From Centropus unirufus (taxonomy: Eukaryota > Chordata > Aves > Cuculiformes > Centropidae): DNA of 64,000 nt. Of this stretch, positions 36,426 through 48,700 are shown in pieces. Both the position numbers and the translations under genes were made by a program. The stretch is taken from contig VYZI01000035.1 in the NCBI GenBank assembly GCA_013397695.1, positions 857,614-921,613 of the forward strand, written 5' to 3'. Position 1 is the first letter of the stretch; each line of letters opens with the position of its first letter. The notes under the pieces are model-generated. The model saw nothing but the letters and a program-made list of their open reading frames with translations, searched no databases and was not told the origin of the DNA.

Positions 36426-37617
36426 CACTTTCCTTGTGCTCTGTTGCTTATGTACCAGGTATTTATTACCAGTTGCTGCTGGAAACCGGATACTCGGGTA
36501 ACAGGAGCTGTTTGCTAGCTCTTATGCTGTTCATTTGGGGTAGGAGAAAGTTACAACCAACTTCCCATTCAGATGGGAAACTTGTGTTGCATCTTGCTGT
36601 AGTGAGGATGTGTCACTGATTTTTGCACATCATTAAGGGCAGCAGAGAAGGTCAGGCTAGAGTTTCTGCTGAGGCATCAGTTACAATGAAGAGAAACAAG
36701 CTGAATTTTAGCTCGTGGGCAGAAATTTCCCAGAATACATTGGCAGCTGGGCAGAGTTAGTGCTTTGGCTTGGCTCCCAATACACTGGCTCTCTGTTCCA
36801 GCACAGGAACAAACCGAGGCAGTATTTTGTGAGAAGGGTCAAATTCCTCAGAATGGACCTGATTCAAAAGTGTCTGCTGGTCCACGACTGTGGCCCAGGT
36901 CTAAGGGCTGTTGTACCTCTCTTAGGTCATGGTAAAGGAAATAACATGGTGGCACTTATTGCAGGTATTTCGGCTTTACAAAGTTGTTAGCTACCTATCA
37001 GCAGTTGAGAGAAATGCGGAAATTACGGTAGTGTTGTTGTGATTATGGGTGTGCATTATCTGTCATCATCACTAGTGACACTCAAGCAGTTAACATACCC
37101 TTTGTTAAGGGGCATCACGAATAATTGTTTTGTCACACTGATACCACTAATAAAAAGTAACAGTTTGCATGCTTACTAGTGCTGTCAAACTGTGTTCTCA
37201 GCTCTTTCAGATATCTTATCTATCTCTGGTATTATTTTATCACCAATGATAAACAGCCATAATTTTTGTGAGGCACCTCAGTTCAGATGAGGACCCCACT
37301 GCTCTACTCCAGTGTCACGATATTGTGAGAGCTCTTTGCAGGGACATCCCCATTGCCATGCAAGGGATGGGAGATGGTAGGATGAAACAGGGTGTGCACA
37401 GCAAGGCTTTCACTGCTGGTGGTCTTGGTTTGGGGGTAGATTTGTTTCCTCATAGCGCAGAAGTGCGACAGGAGCACCTCTGGTACTGGTGGATGTGAAT
37501 TCCTAAGTGGGGAGGTTCCCCTCTGTATGAGCCGTAGGCACCATAGGGTTAATTTTTGGCACTGCTTAAGGCTGGCAGCAGAGAAGCTGGGAGCTCTGAG
37601 AAGCTAATCTACATGCT

Positions 37618-37659
37618 GGATACAAGGTGTTGGATACAAGGTGCTGGATACAAGGTGTT
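37618..37659. repeat. 14-bp tandem repeat, three copies
   Basis: GGATACAAGGTGTT occurs at 37618-37631 and 37646-37659, with a one-base variant (GGATACAAGGTGCT) between them at 37632-37645. The array is perfectly head to tail. Confidence 0.9.
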
Positions 37660-39995
37660 GGAAACATTAATTCTACCCCAACTCATTTTCCTTGTTTCTG
37701 AGCTTGCTTAGAGCTACCAGGGCATCTCTCCCAGGCACAAAGTTGTACATCTCTCTGACAGTGCCTCCAGAAATCACGCGGAAATGCTCTGTTAAAATTT
37801 GGAAGGAACTAAAGGTCCTTGCCAACAGACTTTAGAACTGACTATGTCTTAATTTATCCAAGCAAAGTGTCTTACTCAGTAGGTGAAAATTTAGCTATGA
37901 GTATATTGAGTGGCAGCCAGCTTGGAGCATGAGTCCAATTTACTGTAACTGTTGCTACGTTCTGTCTGATCATTATCGTGCTGAACAAAATGTTTTTAAA
38001 GTGCTTTTATAGGGTTGAGTGACTTATTCAATAATTTATACCATTTTGGAAGGATTAGAGGATGATTTTAAGTCATCAAATAATGTCATTATGGCTCAAT
38101 GACTGCATTCTTTATCAGGAAAAAAAAATCAGTTGTAATTATGCTCAAAAAGACAGAGACCCTTTATTCAGCAGTTCCCCCAAGAACAATGATATCAAAG
38201 ATGCTGATAGGTCTCTCAGCTGTATAGAGGGCTGTCCTTCTTTGTTAGGAAGGAATATATCAGCTGCCATCTGCTTATCTGTATGACCATTGTGCCATTT
38301 ATGCCACATATTTTCAGTGTGCCATGCCTTTAAATTTCTGTTCCTTGCAGAGGCCAGGGATCCTTCTACATGCAGAGATGTGCAAACTCCTGGGGAGCCC
38401 ATGTGCCTGCTTAAGTTGATGGGAATTTCACCCCTAATTTCAGCAGAAAAATCCTTCATGCCAGAGCTCACAGAGCAAAAAAAAAAGGCCTAATCCTTGT
38501 GGCAACTCGCTGAAGACCTTTACTTACACCAGATTGTAAGGTGTCAGTCTGGCCCTTAGGAATTTTTTAATGGGTTGTTTTTTCATTAGTTTTTATTAAT
38601 CTAAATTCATGGCTGTCCTGGCTAGGGGAGCACTGGTTTCTCAAGATGGGTGTGCTTTCTGCCAGCAGACTGAGCACTAAAAGATTTCATTGGACCCAGT
38701 TTATGTCTAATGCTGGCAGACAAGCAATGTAACCCAAAGCTTTTATTTTCTCCTTAAAGATATCCTGTGAAATCATGAAATCCTGCTCACTTGACCTCTG
38801 AGCTGGCTTTTCAGACCAGCTTTTAGCAGCTTAGAAAGACTTATCTCAGAGAGGAAAATCAGGTCATGTAGTATGTGTGGACAAAGAGTAGATAAATCTG
38901 ATTTGAGCAAGGGAGGAAAATACATTAGATCATCCTTTATCCTTGCAAAATGACTGAATGTACAAGGTGGGCATTAATCAGAGTAATTCCCCCAGAAGAG
39001 CTCAAGAGGAGCAGGCTAGAAGCAAAGATATCTATCCATGAGGGTGTTTGGCTTTGGAGTTCTCTGCATATTGCTCTCCATGTCTCTTACTGACCTCATC
39101 AGCCACAAGCACACAGGCCATAGAACAAAAGCTCTTTAAAGATAGCAGTAATGAACAAAGACTACGTTCCATTTAATGTCTACTACAAAGGTCCAAACAT
39201 GAACAGTATTTATTGCAAGCATTCCCCTCCATGCCATTTGGTATAGTGTGACTTATAAATTACATTCCTTATCCAAGATGCCCCTGACTGCTCCATGACT
39301 GTGTCTCTGTCCTTCCCAATCAAATGTACCCTGCCCTGAAAGCCAATGAAACTTGGACATCTCTGTTTTGCACACAATGAAGCACTCCTTTCCAGCCACG
39401 CTTCCACAGCTTGAGTGCTGAAGGTTGAGTCTTCACACTCCCAATATTTGTTGCCAAGACTAGAGTTTCTGCAGGCTAAACAAAGCTATCAGTAGCGTTT
39501 GTTTTCCTATGCACAAGTTAATCTTCTCAAAAACATAAGATATGGAAAATGGTATGTTGATGACTCAAAGTAACACCATCCACTCCTCCTCCCTTGTAAT
39601 GGTGTTGCCTCTAAAGGCCTTGTAGGAGTGAAAGGCAGAAAAAGTTGATATTTCATCCCAGATACACCAAGAGACTTGTCTTCCTTACTTCCAAAGTCTA
39701 ACTGGCATTCAACCAGACCGTCCCAAACAGGATAAACTTCAGTTTTTCCTCAGTAGTTGGGCAAAAGGAATGCAACACAAATATGGGAAATGTATTCATG
39801 TGGACACACTGAAAATACTCAGACCTGTGAATAGCAGTATTTTAAGTGTAATCATGAAGAGCTCTTTGGATTGCACAGTTATCCCACTGATATCAGTGAG
39901 GAAATTAAGAAAATGAAACATGTTGTTGGCTCGTGATCTTGATAGCTACCTTTGATGCACATGGAAGCAGGGTGACACGCTGCTGTTTTTTTGGG

Positions 39996-40033
39996 TTTGG
40001 TTTGGTTTGGTTTGGTTTGGTTTGGTTTGGTTT
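39996..40033. repeat. (TTTGG)n pentanucleotide microsatellite
   Basis: Seven uninterrupted TTTGG units plus TTT, preceded by a T-rich run with GGG. Confidence 0.95.
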
Positions 40034-43000
40034 AAGGCAAAATCAGCCTCCTTCTCAGTGGCATTACATTATCATTTTCTACCAAGGTTAGAATTAAGAT
40101 TGTAACAAAACACCTTCACAAGTAAGAAAATTGCATGCAAGGGTGGTGCCACAAAATGGCCCTTCTCTAAATTTCATTTGCTTTCCTTCTTTATGTCATC
40201 AAAAGATGTGCAGTATTTTTTGGCATCCTTTGGCCTGCTTCCCCTCAAATATATCACAGCAGATAAGATGTCTTCGTGATAGAGCATGGTCTGCTCCCCA
40301 GTGAGGTCTTTCCAATGCATTTGCAATTGGCTTCTAAATCTGTTGCTACAGACTTGGTGCTTACACAATTTCTTATTCCGATTTCTTACCGTTAGGTAAA
40401 AATTGTCTCATAGCAATGTACAGCCTCATACCTTACCACCTCCCCATACTCTTCCACCCAGCAGAAGGACAGAGGCACCTCCAGACTCACCCCATCCTTT
40501 TAAGAGGCCAGTCTTGAGTAATCAAATTCTGGAGGCAACGAGTTACCATCTCTCCACAAACAACTGCAAGTGGCTGGGTGACTGCATTATGTACCTAACT
40601 TTCTAATTATATTAAATGAATCTGTTTCTGTCTCCTAAGTGGGACAATATAGAACTTCTGTCCATTGTATGTCTAAAACGGCGGAAACTGGTGGATCTGG
40701 CTATTAAGATGGCAATCTGAATCATTCAGCCCTCTCTTGAGTGTAGCTGCCATTCTAGTTATGAAACCTAATTATCCATGTGTAGTAGTAGGTGGTCCAA
40801 GTAGAAGCACGCAGCAGAGCAGCAGGTATGGATTGCTGCTGTCAGGTTAGATTGATAATGGATTGAGCTCAATTTACAATTTATTTTCATTAGATTCAGC
40901 TCTGATTATTACAGAGAAGTGTGGCAGAAATAAAGAGGCACTGCTAACATTCCTAATATTAAAATCAAGGAAGCATTTTATAGAGCAAGAGGTTATCCAT
41001 CAAATTTGACACCTCTTTGGTCTGGAGAGCAAGGTGAACTTGGCAAATGCTCTTTACTACACCAAGCTACTGCTTTGTAAACCTGTCCTTTCTAGCCCTA
41101 CACATCCCAAGTGAAATAATTTAGATACTCATATATATTTCAACAGACATTTGTGTTACTTAATTCTATTAGTTAAAACTCATATTATTTCTCATTTTAT
41201 CAATTCGTTATTTGTAGTAACAAGAGAGACACTATTTTAGAGATGTTTTATCAAGACTCCTAGTATTTTTAGTATAATCTATGAAAACTTTTGGTGTCAA
41301 ACCCCATATATGGCACATTGGAACTACTTACTACACCAGTATCAAATCATTACCACAAAATTTCTGAGTATTCTGAACGCATAGCATCACAAGATTTTTG
41401 CCCTTCCCTTAGTTAACAAATGCAGGTGAATTCTTTTGTGTCATAGTCTCCTCCTGTTGTTTGAGTCTGCAGAGTCTCCAGCCTCGTGGGCTTCTCCTTC
41501 CTGTAACATCTAAAAAACTTACCAGAAACTTTTGTGTGGCCTGGAGGGAAGGTCACTTGCAGAAGCAGCCTGCAAAGCAGTCTTCGGGTAAAATATATTT
41601 CTGTGCAACACAGTAAAAACCAGTAAGCCAAAGAAATTCCATCTAAACCTTATTTTGAAGTTAAAGAATGCATATTCTGTCATTGCCCAAGCATGAATAT
41701 AACTTTTTCTTTTGAGGAGAGGGAAAAGGATGTCATAGATCAAGACATATTCAAGTTTAGAATATCTAAAATCTAAAGTAATATAAATGAATGCTCTTTT
41801 TTAACATTATGGTCCAAGTGTCAGTACTACAAAGGGGAGACCTCTACAGGCCAAGCCAAATCAAACCAAGCCAACTCCAATGTTCTTTTCCCTGTGCTGT
41901 CTAATCAAGTATTTACAGAAGGCAGTACAACTCCATGTAGTTAATTTAGTTCTACTAGTTTCTCCTTGTAGTATTCCTTTTGCTTTCTCATCCTTTTTAT
42001 GAAAGCACAGTTAAGTGGTCAGTTGGGTGTTTCTGCTTGAGTGTTTTGTCTGGGGTGTCTAGACTAACACATCTCAACAGGCAACTCAGGTGCCTACCAA
42101 AGGCTCCTTACAGTACTGTTATCTTCTCAGCTCTGCCACCAGACAGTGAGGATACACTCTGTGTCCTGAAAAGCCTGATATCAATAAATAGGGTCCGTCC
42201 TTTGTTTTGGTGTTTTGGCTGCTTGCTGTCTTGTTCACGGATTGCATTTCATCTCTCAGATTGTTGGAAAAAAGCTGAGCAGTGTAATATTGACAAAGGA
42301 TTTCTGTATTAATTGTTTCTTAAAATAATAGTAGCATGTATATTTAGTATGAGTTGTGAGAGAAAAGGGGGAAAGGGCTAGTGTAAGGAACAGAGCTGCA
42401 GCAGGAGGGCACTGAACTAGTTCTTCCCCATGTGCATTAGAGGCTGAAGCCTGGCTGGGCATTGGAGAAAGCAATGTTTGTGATGAAGTTTCCTGCATCT
42501 GCATTTTTGCTGATGCGTGAAACAAGGACACCAGGACCTCTCTGGACAGAATAGCAGGAACATGGAAAACTGAAACAAAACATGTAGCTACACCCATATT
42601 TAGCAGCAGGAAAGAGAATCTGTTGGTGTCAGGATGTGCTCTCTAGCACTTGTGGTAATGTAATTAAGAAGTCCTTTAGACAAAAGGATGAGAGAAGGCA
42701 TCAGGTCACCCTTCAAACCATGAATCAAGTTCCACCTCCATGCAAAGATGGGGCAGAACTTGTATCACCTTGATGTCTCTTCTTGGGCCTTGCCAGAAGG
42801 CCCAACCCTCTATCCCCACTCAGCAAAGCCCAGGGCTTGTCGGGCATGGGAACAGCATGAGTCTAATGGGCTAACCAGGATCCTTGCACTGGGATGTACT
42901 GGCCTTTGCTTTTTCCCAAACAGTGGGAAATGCCACAGCACAATCTGAGGATGATTTGTACTCACAGGCAATCGCATTTGCACTTTCCCCTGCTCAGAAA

Positions 43001-43554
43001 AGAGGATGGTGATGCCCTGTCCACCTGTTCTTCTCCCTATGTGAGCAGGTCTCTTCAAAACCAGGGATGCAAAACAGGTTTTCACTACTCTTGCACAAGA
43101 ATAATGCAAAATGAGCACAAGTCATCCAAGAAGGTTTTTGTTGGCAACAACCGTCCCAGTCTCCAGAATCACACTTTATCTGATAGTCGGAATATGGCAG
43201 GCCCTGGATAGTCTGTTATTCTTTCCCACGCTGCAAGATTTGGGCAGTAAATAAATAAATGCCAGAATTATAATTCCTTTTTACTTCATTTGATTTAAGG
43301 AAGCCTTTCCTCTGATAATTTCTCCCAGGCATGCTGTCTGAGGCAGGACTAGTCCCTGGTGGATCGAGCTATTCTGACCTCTGTCACTGGCTCCATTTCA
43401 GCTTTCTAAAGGTTGCAGATAAAGAATAGAAGAAACAGCTCACTACGTCCATGTCCTGTTGTACCTTTCTTTCAGCTCAGTGAGATGCCAGATGCCCCTT
43501 GAAGGCCCTGTGCCTCTACACAGCAGTAGTGCCCTTCTGCCACGTTTGGTCAAC

Positions 43555-43567
43555 TTTTTTTTTTTTT
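43555..43567. repeat. T13 homopolymer
   Basis: Thirteen consecutive Ts. It encodes the Lys run in the antisense open frame here, which argues against that frame being real. Confidence 0.9.
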
Positions 43568-45462
43568 CTAAAGACAGATTAAGAAAGTAGTAACTGTGCA
43601 TCACTGCAATGTCCAGTAATGCTACCAGAATGTCAGTGAGCAGATAAATTTCCATGATGAGAACCTGGCCAAGCAAACTGATAAACTCTGCAAGGCTGAA
43701 GGCAGAAGTGGGTGAGTTATCTCTGACTCTGTTGTCCCCCAGAGAAATGATATTCAGAGCTTCTGGGAGGTGTGATAAAACCACATTTCTTTCTACATCT
43801 TGGTTCATAGTGAAAAAATGAGGCAAATCCTGGGAGTGCTCTTTGGGAAGCCTGGGGTTTTCACATTTTAATGAAACTGCTGTTGTCACAAACAAATAAA
43901 GGATAGGTAGATTTGTCAAACTCTTGGGATACTGTGGCTACTGGCATGGTTTTATCACAGCAAGAGAGCATCATAAGCCTAAGTATTATATCAATTCCCA
44001 CAAATTAATAACCATCAAATCAAGTTTTTTTATAACAAAGGCAGCAGGAGAAGGTAAAGAAAAAGCAGCCACTCCGGCTTGAAGAGGGAAGATCACTGTT
44101 GGGGTTGTAGGCAAGGGACTCCTTTGAAAGTGAGTACACGAGCAGTCATGCCTGCTCCACTGAACCCTGCCTTGTGCACTTGCGCCAGCACCACTGGCTG
44201 TCGGAGGGAGGAAATTATTTGTCGCCCCACTCACCCCTTCTGTGCCCAGTGACACTTGGTCTTCAGCCCAGCATGCTGGGATTTTGGTTGGCAACAGGCA
44301 TTGTCCTGAGATAGGCAACTTCGAACAAAGAGATCCAGTCCCAGCGTGCATCCTGCCCAAGGCTTTAATCAGCCCTGGGAGGCCCAGGTCAGATCCACCA
44401 TTCACACGTTGCCTTTCACTATTTGGTATTGTTTTCCACCGGTGTTCAGAGCTGCAAGTTTGGAAAGCAAATCCCAGGAGGCTTGCGTTTGAGGATGCTC
44501 ATGTTCTTGCTGTGTATTCTCAGCAGGAGGGCTTTGATCTTAATGTGTGTCTCTGGCAGTCGCATCACCCATGTTGTGCCCATTTCTATTGAAGTGTTTG
44601 GTCCCAGTGATGTTGGGTTTCTGTTGTTCTTTGTGTTTAATTATTTTTTCTTTCTTCATTAAATATTTTGTTCAGGTTGCCTGCTCCTTAGTACGTTCCC
44701 ACAGAAAAAACTGGCATTTTATGGTGTTTGCTTTGCTTTGTTTTATTGCTTGAGGAAGATTTTCACATTGTGTCATCACCCCTTTTTCTGCATGATTATT
44801 ATTTGTAAGTGACACAACTGTGTTTAAACTGCAGACAATTAATTGGGAGGGTGAATCTTGTATAAGGAAGTATATGGAAGATGCAAAGATAACTTTGATA
44901 AATATCACTGGGAAAAGCTGAAGCTGAAGGAGCTAGAGAAAAGTGTGGAGATCAAGAGGATAAAAAAATTACAGTAATTTCCTATAGAATTTTACATTGG
45001 AATTCATGACCAAGAAGAAAAGGTACAATTTCATTCTATTTCTTTTAGACTCATTAGAAAGTAATAGTTCTGCAAATGTAGAACTAGTGTCAATCTGATC
45101 TTACAATGATAGTGCTGGGCAGGCTCAGATCTGGAACATGGCTACATTCACCTGGCATCCTCATGAGCTGAACGCCCCTCAGCTCATTCTTCAGCATGAT
45201 TTATCTTTGAGAACAAATACTGGCCTTTGAGAATAAATATTCCACACTTAGCTAGTTTACTTGGCACTGCTCCATGCAGTCTTAGCAGCCCAGGTGTCCA
45301 CAAGCTTGGAGACCTCTGGACCACACTCTCCTGTACGGTGCCCGTATGCCCTCGGGTTAGCAGGACTGTCAGAGTTGCCGCAGTGGGGAAAACTTGAGGA
45401 TGAGGTATGAGAATGGCATGCCAAAAAAGACACTCGTCATGTAGAAGGCGGTTATAGGTAAC

Positions 45463-45786
45463 ATTTAAGGGGGCCTACAGGAAAGGCAGGGAGGGCCTCT
45501 TTATCAGGGGGTGCAGGGATAGGGCGAGGAGGAACAGTTTTAAGCTGAAAGAGGGATTTAGATTAGATACAAGAAAGCAATCTTTTACTGTGAGGGGGGT
45601 GAAGCAGTGGAACAGTTTTTCCAGAGAATTTGGGGGTGCCCCATCCCTGGAGGTGTTCAGGACTAGGTTGGAGGAGGCTTTGAGCAACCTGGTCTAGTGG
45701 AAAGTGTCCCTGCCCATGTCAGGGAGTTTGGAGCTAGATGATTTTTAAGGTCCCTTCCAACCCAAAACATTGTATGATTCTATGAA
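45463..45786 (+). mobile_element. CR1 LINE fragment, 3' end, sense
   Basis: GGGGGCCTACAGGAAAGGCA, CTTTTACTGTGAGGGGGGTG, TGCCCCATCCCTGGAGGTGT, TTTGAGCAACCTGGTCTAGT and GGTCCCTTCCAACCCAAAAC occur in order and end in TGTATGATTCTATGAA. This is a very typical chicken-like CR1 3' end, 5'-truncated. Confidence 0.95.
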
Positions 45787-48700
45787 TACTTCAGTGTCAT
45801 TTTAGACTCTGGCTTTCATTGCTTATAGTTTTTCCAAGTCGGCTGAAATTTTCCATGTCAACCTCAGGCAATATGATTTTGGGGAAAGGTAATAAATATG
45901 GCAATGAGACAAGAACATTTAGAATAATAAGGTATACATATCCAAAGATATGCCCACAATAAAGATACAGATAACACAATTGTTTAATTCAATCAGTTTA
46001 GGAAATTTACTCTGTCTCAGCTGGAAATTACCTCTCCTTAGCAGAGGCCCAGAACCTGCAAGCATGCACATACCTTGTCCTAAAGTACTAGGCAGAACAG
46101 GTCCTCTCACACCAGCTCTTGTTCTAGCTGGAAGAGTGGCAGCTTCTTAAACATCTGTCATTTGGTTTCCTGCAATTGTGTGATGATAAACTAAAGGGCT
46201 TGGCTTGTTGTAAGGTGGATATTGCATATTCCAGCCACTGCAAATCAGAATGCCAAAGTAGAACAATTTGGAATGGGTATGATCTTGTCGAAAACCTGAT
46301 AGGAGCATCATTCATGCTTATTGTCATACTTATTTGAATATAAGTTAGAGAACAGAAGGCATTTAAGCCCAAAGCTCCATACAAGATCTCAGGATAGTCT
46401 TTGCCTGGGTAAACTAGTGAAGGCTCTTTCAGGTGCCTCTGGACCAGGTGTCTTGTCCAGAAGTTGTAAGCTGGGGTCATTCCAAGCTGAGGGTGCCACA
46501 GTGCCCCTGTGGCTGGATGGAGATCTGGGAGGAAATTCTAGCCCCGTTGAAGTCAGCTGGAGTTTTGCCATCAATTTCAATGGAGCCAACATTCCTGTTC
46601 TGATGCAGACGTTTCACAATAACCTCCTCTGTTGAACTTTCAGCATGTGCATGTTATTTTCATTACAAATAAACAAAACTCTTCCAAAATGGAGACCTTC
46701 GTATGTACATTATGCCAGAAGATGACATTAAAAGTTCATCACGGTGCATGTGGTAAACTACTAGTAATCCATCCTTGAAGTCTCTGGGAAAATTTCTGAT
46801 GTGAACAAATCCCCTTTACTTTGTTTCATCTGAACATACAGCAATCAGATATACAGCTGAGGATTTATTATTTTTGCAGAATATGCATGCATTCCGAATT
46901 TGCCGTGCTCTGAAACGGAGACAAGATGTTCATCTGTGTGCATGGCTTTGGGAAAAGAATCTCTGTGTGTTGGGACACGGGCCCTGGTATAGCACAGACA
47001 GGAAATCTGCCAGACTGCCTCGGCAGGAGGCTGCCTCCAACACGTGCAGCAAGGAACAAGAAATGTCTTAATGATTAATCACTGTCAACCTTTGTTCTCA
47101 TTAAAAGACTTGATTGTTGAGCAAGGCTCGTAATGAGGCGCTGTTCCTGGGTCTGTTGCTGTGTGGTTGTGCAAGTGCTGAATTGGAGCCTCCGACCCTG
47201 CAAGATGTAGCTCCCACTTTTCCCAAATTTAAGGAGTTGGGATGGGAAAGTTGTTGAGTGCCTGCTGGTGGCTGCGCGGCTTTCTGACAAGGGGTTATGT
47301 CAAGGCTACAGATACATCACTCACAGCTCAAAATCAGTTCACAAGGGTCTTAGGAGTGAGCAGCTTCCTTGTTGGTGCTGAAAAGGCAGAGTGTTCTAAG
47401 AGATTCCTATTAGGAGCTGCGCAAATAACTGTCTGTCAAAGTGTCGTGCTTGTGGTTTCTCACCAACAGTGGGGATTGGCTCCTTTGGAGTATTTTATCA
47501 TTCATTTTTACCTAGGAGATGACGCACAGTGTCCTTTTCTACTATTTTAATGTATACACTTTGCAACATGGCACAGCAGGAGAATTACCAATTTTTTAAG
47601 TAGTTCTGGAGTCCACCTAACTTCCAGTGTGTCCAGAAAACTGGCCTTTTAAAAAGCCTCACCTTCCTGCATCTCCCAGTGAGAGCTGCAGCGCTGGAGT
47701 GTGCTGTAATACCATTCTGCATGTGGAATATCCACTGCAGCACTTGGGATCCAAACCTATCACTCCAATTTGTTACACTCATGAGGCTGCAGAAATCAGG
47801 CGTGCACTCCCTACTGTCCTGATCATTTCCAGCTTTTTAGTATCTGAAGTGATTAATCCACATTTCCTCTTCAAGCTCCCATCACTCGGTTTGTTGAAGC
47901 GACACAGCATTTGCTTCTTTTCCCTGGTTGGATGAAAGCAAAACTATTTGTGGCAGACAGCCTGGACTTGTGAAACTGGAAGTGCTAGTGTCCGTGATTC
48001 CCTGTGTATGTGCCTTGAAAACACGGCTGCCTGGAAATTTTTGTCCTGAAAGCTCAGATGTTCACAGAAGCAAAACAGAGAAGATGGTCCCATGAACCAA
48101 CTTCTTATGAACACTCCACAAAATTACTGAAGGGAAATATTTTGCAGTCTTCACCCAGCTGGATCTGGGGTTGCTGCAAAAAGCAAAACCAGGTCCTGGG
48201 ATCTTGCATTATTCAGGTTTTTCAAATCCTGTATACACATGTGAAAGCGATCTTGCTGGAATGCGTATGACTGCTCTCTGGCAGGGTATTAGGAGAAATT
48301 CAACCTATATCAGTGTCTTCTGCGTGATCAACTGGTTATGCTTTTACATGACTCGATGCAACACTCCTAGAGAGTGATCTTCTAGTGCTTGGCAGATCAA
48401 GGGGTGTTCACAGTCACTCTTTCAGGCATCTTACTCAAGTGTGACTAGAAATGTCTAAAATGAGGAGTGAAAAGGAATGTTCCCATCATCTAATCTGGGC
48501 TTCTAACTCAGTTGTCTAAATTAGGCATCTAGACCCTCATTATACTGCCCCGTCTCCCTGTATAGTGAAGGGAGTTATTTCCAGCCCTGATACGTGGATC
48601 AGATCCTTAGCTACTGCAAATCAGCGTACCCTCAGGAAACGCTCGGTGTTCTCACAGCGTACACTGGCTCAGAAAGCAGTCCTCTATACTCTGGCCAACA

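Larger units (their letters stand above)
35518..45462. other. Intron 2, 10-kb segment of mostly unique DNA
   Basis: It holds an old CR1-like remnant (36222-36425), a 14-bp tandem repeat (37618-37659), a TTTGG pentamer array (39996-40033) and a T13 run (43555-43567). Open frames, including a 158-codon antisense one (43919 down to 43443), lack recognisable domains. Confidence 0.55.
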
